A stretch of 32,219 nucleotides of DNA from Gemmatimonas sp. (GTDB taxonomy: Bacteria > Gemmatimonadota > Gemmatimonadetes > Gemmatimonadales > Gemmatimonadaceae), in NCBI GenBank assembly GCA_021154285.1, contig JAJKIV010000178.1, forward strand, positions 1 through 32,219. The letters are read 5' to 3'. This document shows, one piece after another, positions 1 to 6,997 of this stretch. Made by a program: the position numbers and the translations under genes. Under the pieces are notes generated by a model. The model saw nothing but the letters and a program-made list of their open reading frames with translations, ran no database searches and was not told the origin of the DNA. The first letter of the stretch is position 1. The number at the start of each line of letters is the position of its first letter.

Positions 1-110
1 CCCTTCCCCATCGACGAGCCGATCTCCGGCAGGCGCTTCGCGCCAAAGAGCAGGAGCACGACAACGAGGATGAGGAGGATCTCCATGAACCCCATGTTCC
101 CGAAATTCAT
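1..110 (-). CDS. tatA: Twin-arginine translocase subunit TatA/E (N-terminal part, cut by window edge)
   Basis: The reverse complement reads MNFGNMGFMEILLILVVVLL and continues LFGAKRLPEIGSSMGKG before leaving the window. This is the classic TatA start: a short periplasmic end, one membrane helix, the FGxKrLPe hinge and the beginning of the amphipathic helix. TatA oligomers form the pore for folded proteins carrying twin-arginine signals, working with TatC, which is also in this window but about 13 kb upstream in another operon. The ATG is preceded by a good Shine-Dalgarno (AGGAGACGAT), which overlaps the TAG stop of the preceding DUF4321-type gene, so the two are probably cotranscribed. Too short for the ORF track. 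TatA versus the close paralogue TatE/TatB cannot be settled without the C-terminus, though the FGAKRLPE hinge favours TatA. Confidence 0.9.
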   Translation of the reverse strand, partial: MNFGNMGFMEILLILVVVLLLFGAKRLPEIGSSMGK

Positions 111-118
111 ATCGTCTC

Positions 119-400
119 CTAGAACAGCGACCGTGCGATGAGGTAGGCGATCAACACGCCAACAAGACTCAGAAGTGATACGTCCAACGCTATCGGTCCG
201 ATGGCGAATTTCAAGATAACGAGATCGATGGGCAGTGGGCCAACTGAAGGTGTCACGCCCGTGGTCAGGAACTCCTTCACCGCGCCAACCGGGAGGAATT
301 TGCGGGCGAACTGTGTCATGAAGCCGCCAACGATGAAGCCGATGGCCAATATTACACCGTGAAATAGGGGTCGGTGCCGCGAAGAGTTCCGGGTCGCCAT
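119..400 (-). CDS. Small membrane protein, DUF4321-like
   Basis: A 93-residue protein with a basic N-terminus, a first hydrophobic helix (about residues 13-30, LFHGVILAIGFIVGGFM) and a second hydrophobic stretch near the C-terminus (about 70-92, LDVSLLSLVGVLIAYLIARSLF). The pattern of a Gly-rich first helix, a middle segment of the type G-PLPIDLVILKFAIGPIALDVSLLSLVG and a final helix resembles the DUF4321 family, an uncharacterised inner-membrane family of about 80-95 aa. Its ATG shares one base with the TAA stop of the polyprenyl synthase gene (TAATG), indicating translational coupling, and its stop overlaps the tatA ribosome-binding site. Function unknown. The family assignment is by pattern memory and should be treated as probable rather than certain. 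Confidence 0.75.
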   Translation of the reverse strand: MATRNSSRHRPLFHGVILAIGFIVGGFMTQFARKFLPVGAVKEFLTTGVTPSVGPLPIDLVILKFAIGPIALDVSLLSLVGVLIAYLIARSLF

Positions 401-1404
401 TATGACCGCCGATCCATGACGTAGCCAATCGACTCCGCGAGGGAGCTCCGGTACGCGCTCTCGGGGAGCTCCGCCAAGGCCTCTTCGGCCTGCTGGGCGA
501 ACTCCTCGCCCCGGCGGCGGGCATACTCCAGCCCACCCTCATCCCGGACGATGTCGACGACCTCGGCGATGAGGCCGTCGTCGGGGTCAGGGTTCGCGAA
601 CAGCGCGTCGACGCGTCGTCGTGCGGCCGCGGGCATCTTTCGGAGCGCGAAGATCAGCGGGAGCGTGACCTTATGTTCCCGAAGGTCGAGACCGGTTGGC
701 TTCCCGATGGTCTCCTGGGCCTCTGTATAGTCCAGGAGATCATCGGCTACCTGAAACGCCATCCCGAGACGCTGCCCGAATCGCCTCAGCGCATTCCGGT
801 AACGCTGCGCGCCACACAACGACCCGACCTCGCACGCGGCGGCGAATAGCGACGCCGTCTTCGACTCGATCAGCGTGTCGTAGTCATCCTCGGAGAACGC
901 CAGCGCATCGAGGGCCGCAAGCTGTCGCATTTCTCCGAGCGTGAGCGCGTTCGAGGCGTGGGTGAACACCGCGAGGGGCTCCATGTCGCCGAGCCGGACG
1001 AGGTCCGACAATGCTCGCGAATAGAGGAAGTCGCCCATGATCACCGACACCTGATGACTGAACAGGGCGTTGATCGTTGGACGGCCGCGCCGCATGACCG
1101 AGTGGTCGACGGCGTCGTCGTGCACCAGCGTGGCCAGGTGAATGAGCTCCGCCACCGCGGCAAGCGTGGTCGCACGCGGCTCGGGTGACCCGACCACGTT
1201 GCTCGACAGGAGCAGGAGCGTGGGGCGCACCATCTTGCCCTTTGCCAGCAGCAGGTGCGCGTTGACGTCCGAGACGAGCGGATTGTCGGTGGCGACAATG
1301 CGCCACATCTCGTCGATCACTTCGCGCAGACCCTCCTGCACGGGGGTCTGGATCTGCCGGAGTGTATCGGCCGGTGATAGTGAGCTGTTGGCTCGTGCGG
1401 TCAA
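400..1404 (-). CDS. Polyprenyl diphosphate synthase (IspB/HepT-type trans-prenyltransferase)
   Basis: A 334-residue all-helical isoprenoid synthase. The first aspartate-rich motif is DDAVD (about residues 96-100, within LVHDDAVDHSVMRRGRPT) and the second is DDLLD (about 221-225), followed by the GKPTGLDL...KVTLPLI segment typical of the family. It condenses isopentenyl diphosphate with an allylic diphosphate through Mg2+ held by the two motifs, probably making the quinone side chain (hepta- or octaprenyl). Chain length cannot be read reliably from sequence, so geranylgeranyl synthase remains possible. The start is a TTG overlapping the TGA of the upstream TPR gene (TTGA), with a good ribosome-binding site (GGAAGG) four bases before it. 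The next gene starts on its stop codon, so TPR protein, synthase, DUF4321 protein and tatA look like one transcript. Confidence 0.92.
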   Translation of the reverse strand: MTARANSSLSPADTLRQIQTPVQEGLREVIDEMWRIVATDNPLVSDVNAHLLLAKGKMVRPTLLLLSSNVVGSPEPRATTLAAVAELIHLATLVHDDAVDHSVMRRGRPTINALFSHQVSVIMGDFLYSRALSDLVRLGDMEPLAVFTHASNALTLGEMRQLAALDALAFSEDDYDTLIESKTASLFAAACEVGSLCGAQRYRNALRRFGQRLGMAFQVADDLLDYTEAQETIGKPTGLDLREHKVTLPLIFALRKMPAAARRRVDALFANPDPDDGLIAEVVDIVRDEGGLEYARRRGEEFAQQAEEALAELPESAYRSSLAESIGYVMDRRS

Positions 1405-4400
1405 GTCGCCTTCCGTTCGATCGCCCTGATTCGGTCCGCCACGTCGCGAAACTCGATGTCGACGGCAAATACCCGTTGATAATAATCGAGGGCGTCTCGG
1501 TTCCTGCTCAATGCCTCGGTCGCCCTGCCTAGAAGGTAAAGCACGCCGACGAGATGATGGTCATCTCCGTCGCCGATCGCTATGGCCCGGGACAGGACGG
1601 ATGCAGCCACCTGGAACTGATCCTTCTCGACGAAGCATTGGCCGAGGGCTTCGTAGGCGCGCACCCGGTTCGTTTGCCCGCGGAGGGCCTTCTGGAACTC
1701 CGCGACCGCCTCGTCGATGAGGCCCATCTCCTTATACGCGACGCCGAGATCGTAGTGGCTCTCGAAATCCTCCTCGTCCACGTTGTCGGCGACACCCTGC
1801 TTGAACCGCTTGAGCATCTCCTGGAAGTCCGCCTCCTCGTCGCCGGTGGGAGGCTTTTCGTCGGCCACCATGCGCGTGGACTTCGGGCTCTCGTCCTCGC
1901 GTAGCCAGTCACCCAGGTCGATAAAGTCACCGTTCGTTGCAGCACTGCGATCGAGCGGCGCCGGCTTGTACGGCTGCGCTGGCGCGGCCGTGCCGTTCGA
2001 GGCGCGCGCCGCGTTGGACGGCGTCGGTAACGGCGCGCGGTGCGAATCGCGCGCTGGAGTCGCCGGCACCGCGGGCGCGCGGACTTCCGACATGTGCGCC
2101 GCCGCGGGGATGGCGGCAATCGCACCGGAGCCCTGCGGCGGCGACATCGACGAGACGGATTCCACCGCGGCCTGCGCGCGCGCGTCTTCCGGTGCGAGCT
2201 CGAGGACCCGCTGGTACACGGCGCGCGCTTTCCGCTCTTCACCCGACCTGAATAGCGCATCGCCGAGCTCGAGATACGCGTCGATGAGCTTCGCCCGATC
2301 GTTGGAGCGAAACGCGAGCTCGACTCGCTTCTGATGGTGCCGAGTCGAGTCGGGAGTCAGGCGAATCAGCTCGTCGATGATCGTGAGCGCGCGTTCCAGA
2401 TCACCGATGCGCTCCAGCTCAGCGGCCACCTGCTCGAGCTTCTGCACGCCATTGGGACGGTCACCCGCTTCCAGCATACGCTCGGCCTCCGCGCGCTGAA
2501 TCTCCCATTCGGCGCGATGCTCGGCGGGTGGCTCGTGCGCGGCAGGCGGCGCCTGGCGCGGCTCGACGGAAGCTGTCGTGGCAACTTCGGAGTCCGCCGC
2601 GTGCAAAGGGAGGATCGCGGTGCCCACTACCGACGTGGGCGCCTGTTCCACAGGCGCCGGCGCCTCGATCAGATCATCGATCGGAACGTCGATCGGTCCG
2701 TCCGCGCGCGACGCGGCGTCCGCCACCGACGCCGCAACCGTCTCGGGTTCTGCGACCGGAGGCGTCGTCGCGGCGTCGACGTCATCAACGCCGGGGGTAG
2801 ATGGGCCGGCAAGGAGCATGTCGTCGATGCTTGCGGCGATCGTCGAGCTCACCGACTCGTCCACCCCGGCTGCCAGCGACTCCGCTCCGTGCAGGTCGAA
2901 GTCGAGCCGGTCGTCGCGACCGGACGGCGCCAGGCCCAACGAGCCGCCCGGCTCGGGCTCACCGAACATCAAGTCCTTCGTGGACCCGCCGACGGCATCC
3001 AGATCGAGTACGTCCAGTCCGCCGTTGAGCGACGCGTCGACGCCTAACGCGGACGCGAGATCGCCGCCCGACGTCACGTCGTCGGCCGACGGCAGTGACA
3101 TGTCGCGCAGATCGAACGACGGAAACGAAACGTCGTTGTCGAGCGACAGCAATGGGACGGCGTCCATCGCGTCGCCGTCACTCCTCGGCGGCGACCGGAA
3201 GTCGAAGAAATCGCCACCGTCCGGCTCCATAGGTGCCGTGAAGTCGGCGGCCAGATCGCCGTAGTCCACGGCGAGCGACGGGCCCGCGACGTAGGCGGGT
3301 GTCTCAACGGTGAGCTCCGCGTGAGCGGGCTCCGGATCCGGAACGGCCACCTCGTCGGCGGGCTCGGACAGGTCGAGCGCGGCGACGTCGTGGCTCGCGA
3401 TGGCTGCTGCGGGTTCCGCGGCAACGGCAAAGTCGACCGGCTCACTCGAGGCAAGCTGGCCCGTCATCGCCATTGCATCGACGTCGAATCCTCCTATTTC
3501 GTCGGCGCTCGGCAATTCGTGGCCAATGTCCAGCAGCGGAATCGCGACCGACGATTCATCGTTAGGCGCCGCGAGCTCGAGCGGATCGGCGAGGGCGACC
3601 TCCTGTCCCTTCATCGGCGTGTCGGCCTGATCCTCAAGCGTGAGCAGGACGAGGTCCGGATCGCTCACCTGGCGGCCAGGCGGCGTGGCGACCCGCGGCG
3701 GTGCCGGCGCAGCGGCCGCGGGGGCGGGCGCTGTTGGCGCGCTTCGCGCCGGCGTCGGTGCCGGCTTTGCTGGCCGCGCGGTGTCCTCGTACGATGTGTC
3801 GAGGAAGATGAGGTCCGACGATTTCTGTGTTCGATACGCGCCGGACTTGCGTGGCACAGCCTCCGGATCGATCGACTTCATGCGATCGACCGTCGCGCGG
3901 GCTTCGGCCATGCGTCCTTCACTATCGAGCTTGTCGTGCAGTTTCTGCAGCTGCTCCAGGGCTTCGTCCTGGCGGTTCTCCTTCGTCAGCTGCTCGGCGA
4001 GCATCAGCCGAATGTCGTCCTGATCCGGGCAGAGATCGGCGAACTCCTTCAGCGCACGAAACGCCTCGTCGATCTGCCCGGTCTTCTGCATCCGGTCGGC
4101 GTACTCGAGGAAGTTCTTTTTCGCGTCGCTCTTGAAGCCTTTCGTCGCGCTGATCTTCCCGAGCTTGTAGTAGATGGACGCCCGCCCCGGAGCCTGTCGC
4201 AGCACGCGGTTGCAGAGCGCGATGGCGTTGTTGTGGAAGCCGCGCTCGGCGTAGAGGTCGACGGCCTTTTCGAAGTACGCCAGTGCGTCGGACGAGCTTC
4301 CGGTGCGCAGCATCAGGTCACCGACGCGGTTGTACACCGAGATATCCGCGTCGTCGAGCGATCCCTCGCTTTCCTGAAGGAATTGCACGTACGCCGCGAC

Positions 4401-4469
4401 GGCCTTGTCGAACTGTTTCTTCTGCTCCAGTTCGATGGCTTTCTTCTTCAGCTTCGCTGCGTTCGACAT
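1401..4469 (-). CDS. Large tetratricopeptide-repeat protein with acidic low-complexity centre
   Basis: A 1022-residue protein with no signal peptide. Residues 1-200 form TPR-like helical pairs (KKKAIELEQKKQFDKAVAAY, DALAYFEKAVDLYAERGFHNNAIALCNRVL). Residues about 215-660 are a long, low-complexity stretch rich in Ala, Pro, Asp and Glu, likely disordered. Further TPRs follow around 660-770 and 890-1020 (FESHYDLGVAYKEMGLIDEAVAEFQKAL). TPR arrays mediate protein-protein contacts, so a scaffold role is likely, but no enzymatic motif is visible and the partner is unknown. Its ATG overlaps the hutI stop (TGATG) and its TGA overlaps the TTG of the polyprenyl synthase, so it links the hut genes to the downstream block. 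The codon pattern agrees with the neighbours. The plus-strand ORFs across it are shadows of the Ala/Asp-rich sequence. Confidence 0.85.
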   Translation of the reverse strand: MSNAAKLKKKAIELEQKKQFDKAVAAYVQFLQESEGSLDDADISVYNRVGDLMLRTGSSSDALAYFEKAVDLYAERGFHNNAIALCNRVLRQAPGRASIYYKLGKISATKGFKSDAKKNFLEYADRMQKTGQIDEAFRALKEFADLCPDQDDIRLMLAEQLTKENRQDEALEQLQKLHDKLDSEGRMAEARATVDRMKSIDPEAVPRKSGAYRTQKSSDLIFLDTSYEDTARPAKPAPTPARSAPTAPAPAAAAPAPPRVATPPGRQVSDPDLVLLTLEDQADTPMKGQEVALADPLELAAPNDESSVAIPLLDIGHELPSADEIGGFDVDAMAMTGQLASSEPVDFAVAAEPAAAIASHDVAALDLSEPADEVAVPDPEPAHAELTVETPAYVAGPSLAVDYGDLAADFTAPMEPDGGDFFDFRSPPRSDGDAMDAVPLLSLDNDVSFPSFDLRDMSLPSADDVTSGGDLASALGVDASLNGGLDVLDLDAVGGSTKDLMFGEPEPGGSLGLAPSGRDDRLDFDLHGAESLAAGVDESVSSTIAASIDDMLLAGPSTPGVDDVDAATTPPVAEPETVAASVADAASRADGPIDVPIDDLIEAPAPVEQAPTSVVGTAILPLHAADSEVATTASVEPRQAPPAAHEPPAEHRAEWEIQRAEAERMLEAGDRPNGVQKLEQVAAELERIGDLERALTIIDELIRLTPDSTRHHQKRVELAFRSNDRAKLIDAYLELGDALFRSGEERKARAVYQRVLELAPEDARAQAAVESVSSMSPPQGSGAIAAIPAAAHMSEVRAPAVPATPARDSHRAPLPTPSNAARASNGTAAPAQPYKPAPLDRSAATNGDFIDLGDWLREDESPKSTRMVADEKPPTGDEEADFQEMLKRFKQGVADNVDEEDFESHYDLGVAYKEMGLIDEAVAEFQKALRGQTNRVRAYEALGQCFVEKDQFQVAASVLSRAIAIGDGDDHHLVGVLYLLGRATEALSRNRDALDYYQRVFAVDIEFRDVADRIRAIERKAT

Positions 4470-5908
4470 CAGCGCGTGGAAGTCATTCGGTCAATGCCTT
4501 GCGCGAGGGCGCGCCCCTGATGGTACGGGACGATATCGCGGCTCGATGGATGACAGAGTCGCCCTCGCACCCACGTGGCAGCGCATCGGTTGTCGCCGTA
4601 CCAGTAGGGCAGCTCACGGACATCGTCGGCAGCGAACAGCGCGAGATCGGCGGAAAAGTCCGGCGCGATCTGGCCCACCTCATCCGCGAGTGACAACGCG
4701 GCCGCGCCATTCACCGTCGACGCGACGACCGATTCCGCAACGCTCATCCGAAGCTGACTGACGCCGAGGGTCATGACGAGCGGGAAGTTCGTCGTCGGCG
4801 ACGTGCCGGGATTGAAGTCGGTGGCCAACGCCACGGCGGCGCCGGCGTCGACGAGCGCGCGGGCGGGCGCCTGCTTTTCCTTTCCGAGGAAGAGCATCGT
4901 TCCGGGAAGCAGCGTGGCAACTGTAGTGGATGCGGCGAGCACGCGGATTCCCGTTTCGGAGATGGCTGCGAGGTGGTCGGCTGACGTGGCCCCGATCTCC
5001 GCGGCGAGCTCGGCTCCGCCTGACGCCCGAAGCTCGTCGGCGTGGAGTTTGAGCCCCAACCCGGCGGACCGTGCGGCAGTGAGAATCGTTCTCGACTCGT
5101 CGATCGTGAACACACCCGGTTCGCAGAACACGTCCGCGAAACGGGCAAGCCCCGCCGACGAAACGGCGGGGAGCATCGTAGAGACGAGCAAGCGAACGTA
5201 TTCGGAACGTCCGTCCCGTATCTCGCGGAATTCGAGGGGGATTTCGTGTGCGCCAAGCCACGTTGGAACCAGGCGCATGGGGAGAATCTCACCAAGCCTG
5301 CGGATCACGCGGAGCGATTTCAGCTCGTCGTCGGGAGTGAGGCCGTAGCCGGACTTTACCTCGACGGTCGTGACGCCGTGGGCCGCGAGGCGCCTCAGGC
5401 GAGGAATTGCAAGGTCGAGCAGGTCGTCTTCCGACCGGCCGCGAAGGTCGCGCACGGACGAATGGATCCCTCCCCCGCGCCGAGCGATCTCCATGTAATC
5501 GAGGCCTGACGCTCGGAGCTCCTGCTCCTCGTACCGTGGCTTGCCGAAGATCGCGTGGGTGTGCGAGTCGACGAGGCCCGGGGTCAGCACGCCCCGCTGG
5601 CAATCGATCCGGGTTGCGTGCGGATATCGGCGATCCAGCTCGGCTTGCGGCCCGATCTCGACGATCCGCTCGCCGTCTACCGCGACGGCGACGCCGGTCA
5701 CAATGCCGGCGTCATTCATCTCACGCCCGCGTCGGGCCCTCGGCGGACCAGCGCACGTCACCACCTGAGAGGCGTTGATGAACAGTAGACGGGAGACGGG
5801 AGACGGGAGGCGGGAGACGCCAACCCCGGAGACGTCCCCCTCGGGGAGAGACGCATCCCGACGGCTTTCCGTCTCCCGTCTCCCGTCTCCCGTCTCCCGC
5901 CCTGTCAC
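4469..5908 (-). CDS. hutI: Imidazolonepropionase (histidine degradation, third step)
   Basis: Amidohydrolase-fold enzyme that hydrolyses 4-imidazolone-5-propanoate to N-formimino-L-glutamate in the cytoplasm. Visible signatures are VDSHTHAIFG (metal-binding HxH), WLGAHE, KLHADEL, the metal aspartate in ATDFNPGTSPT, and a C-terminal SADLALF segment. The conserved protein begins at LLFINASQVVTC. The 42 residues before it (MTGRETGDGRRETESRRD...) are encoded by a heptamer inverted repeat (5787-5901) and have no counterpart in the family. There is no ATG, GTG or TTG between the repeat and the conserved part. The only canonical start is the GTG at 5908, which overlaps the TGA of the radical SAM gene (GTGA). 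Either the repeat-encoded leader is translated, or initiation uses the CTG of LLFINA. Downstream its stop overlaps the TPR gene start. Confidence 0.93.
   Translation of the reverse strand: MTGRETGDGRRETESRRDASLPEGDVSGVGVSRLPSPVSRLLFINASQVVTCAGPPRARRGREMNDAGIVTGVAVAVDGERIVEIGPQAELDRRYPHATRIDCQRGVLTPGLVDSHTHAIFGKPRYEEQELRASGLDYMEIARRGGGIHSSVRDLRGRSEDDLLDLAIPRLRRLAAHGVTTVEVKSGYGLTPDDELKSLRVIRRLGEILPMRLVPTWLGAHEIPLEFREIRDGRSEYVRLLVSTMLPAVSSAGLARFADVFCEPGVFTIDESRTILTAARSAGLGLKLHADELRASGGAELAAEIGATSADHLAAISETGIRVLAASTTVATLLPGTMLFLGKEKQAPARALVDAGAAVALATDFNPGTSPTTNFPLVMTLGVSQLRMSVAESVVASTVNGAAALSLADEVGQIAPDFSADLALFAADDVRELPYWYGDNRCAATWVRGRLCHPSSRDIVPYHQGRALAQGIDRMTSTR
5787..5901. repeat. Heptamer inverted-repeat element A (GGGAGAC family)
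   Basis: On the plus strand, four tandem heptamers GGGAGAC, GGGAGAC, GGGAGGC, GGGAGAC (5791-5818) face four tandem GTCTCCC (5871-5898), the exact reverse complement apart from one base. The 52-base centre contains a further small inverted pair (CCCC...CGGGG). The RNA would fold into a stem of about 28 bp. The element lies precisely between the end of the radical SAM gene and the conserved start of hutI and is read in frame as the odd 42-residue N-terminus of HutI. It has no transposase and no obvious target-site duplication. It resembles a MITE- or REP-like dispersed element, but only one copy is in view. Confidence 0.85.
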
Positions 5909-6876
5909 GCCATCACATCCCTAACGCGAGACAGCTGCAGCGGCGCCTGCGCCTCACCGCGGCAGGCGTAATAGCAGGCGTTGCAGTCGATCGGTTTGTA
6001 GTCGCGGAACTCCGTCCAGTGAAAGTCAACCGGGAAGTCCGGGCACCGTTTTACGTGTCCCGTCGGATCGATGTGAATGGTACGGAGCCCCGCCTGACAC
6101 GGCTCCTTCATCTCGCCGCGCACATAACGCGGAATCTGCTCGATGTAGTAGTCCGAGTTCGTGATGACGCCGCGTTTGCGCCGCTTGAACGCCAGCAGGT
6201 CGGCCACCACTTGATCGATCGCCGAGAGCTGTTCGTCGCGGACGAGATGGTCCTTGTTGCCGTTCTTCGAGTCCGTGTACACGCTGTAATTCACGCCGCA
6301 GCCCAGCTCCGCGGCGCGATGCGCTATCGGCAGGATCTGATCGAGGTTGTCGTCTTTGATCACCGAGTTGAATCGGATGGAATCGATCCCACGCTCGCGC
6401 ATGATCGCGGCGTTCCGGAAGATCTTCGCCGTCAACCCGGGGATGCCGCGCGCCGTGTCGTGTCGGCCATCGAGGTAATCGAGCGAGATGTTGAACTGAT
6501 TGATGCCGGCTTGCCAGAGCGACCAGGCGCGATCGGGAGTCAACATCCCGCCGTGCGTGATCATGGCGATGTACTTGATCCGAATCGCCTGGCTGACGGC
6601 GGCGACGATGTCCTCGAGGTCGCGCCGAAGCGTCGGCTCGCCGCCGGTGAACGTCACCATCATTGGGTTGAAGAACCGCGCCGCGTCGGCAAAGCTCTTC
6701 AACTCGTGGTCCTTCGCCTCGGCAGGAGTCTTCCAGTAATCGCAGAAGCCGCAGCGCGCGTTGCAGCGCATCGTGACTTCGAAGTGGACGAGCACCGGGC
6801 GACGGCGCGCGGTCAGCCACGCATACTTCGCGAGGAACAGCGGAACGTGATAGGGCTTGAACCGAGCCGAAAGCAT
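5905..6876 (-). CDS. Radical SAM protein with C-terminal cysteine cluster, inserted in the hut operon
   Basis: A 323-residue radical SAM enzyme. The iron-sulfur motif CNARCGFC (Cys38, Cys42, Cys45) sits in the usual VHFEVTMRCNARCGFCDYW context, followed by TFTGGEPTLRRDL (SAM-binding GGEP). The C-terminus has further cysteines (EPCQAG, RCPDFP, DCNACYYACRGE) that could bind a second cluster, as in SPASM-type proteins. The substrate cannot be predicted. I chose the ATG at 6876 (MLSARFKPYH) because the 25 residues upstream in the ORF track (starting with a TTG) are encoded by repeat element B. No Shine-Dalgarno is visible at 6876 because the repeat occupies that position. Its TGA overlaps the hutI GTG. 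The gene lies between hutU and hutI with a repeat element at each end, and has no known role in histidine breakdown. Confidence 0.85.
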   Translation of the reverse strand: MLSARFKPYHVPLFLAKYAWLTARRRPVLVHFEVTMRCNARCGFCDYWKTPAEAKDHELKSFADAARFFNPMMVTFTGGEPTLRRDLEDIVAAVSQAIRIKYIAMITHGGMLTPDRAWSLWQAGINQFNISLDYLDGRHDTARGIPGLTAKIFRNAAIMRERGIDSIRFNSVIKDDNLDQILPIAHRAAELGCGVNYSVYTDSKNGNKDHLVRDEQLSAIDQVVADLLAFKRRKRGVITNSDYYIEQIPRYVRGEMKEPCQAGLRTIHIDPTGHVKRCPDFPVDFHWTEFRDYKPIDCNACYYACRGEAQAPLQLSRVRDVMA

Positions 6877-6883
6877 GTCAGTG

Positions 6884-6997
6884 CGGGAACAGGGAACCGA
6901 ATTGGGAACTGGGAACTGACGACGGGCCACCATGCCCGATGGGCCCGACAAGGCTCACGTCATAATCCGTTCCCTGTGCCCTGTTGCCCGTTCCCTG
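6884..6997. repeat. Heptamer inverted-repeat element B (GGGAAC family)
   Basis: The left arm (6884-6918) is five heptads: CGGGAAC, AGGGAAC, CGAATTG, GGAACTG, GGAACTG. The right arm (6969-6996) is four inverted heptads: GTTCCCT, GTGCCCT, GTTGCCC, GTTCCCT. Between them lies a short hairpin (CGGGCC near 6923, GGCCCG near 6943). Total length is about 114 bases, close to element A (about 110), with the same period of seven and a shared GGGA core, but a different unit. The right arm encodes the last residues and supplies the stop region of hutU ([11 protein letters not shown]). The left arm replaces the leader of the radical SAM gene. The arms match less well than in element A, suggesting an older copy. 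Confidence 0.8.

Noticed and set aside
3321-4520. Plus-strand ORF of 399 aa across the TPR gene
   Set aside because: Antisense to a well-supported TPR protein. The translation is Arg/Val/Leu-rich with no recognisable motif, a typical shadow in GC-rich DNA.
6877-6951. Upstream extension of the radical SAM gene from the TTG at 6951
   Set aside because: The extra 25 residues are translated repeat element B (QFPVPNSVPCS) and have no Shine-Dalgarno. The ATG at 6876 fits the family better.
5787-6997. CRISPR array or intrinsic terminators as explanation for the heptamer repeats
   Set aside because: The units are seven bases without spacers and in inverted arms, no cas genes are present, and no T runs follow. 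Element A is also read in frame into HutI.
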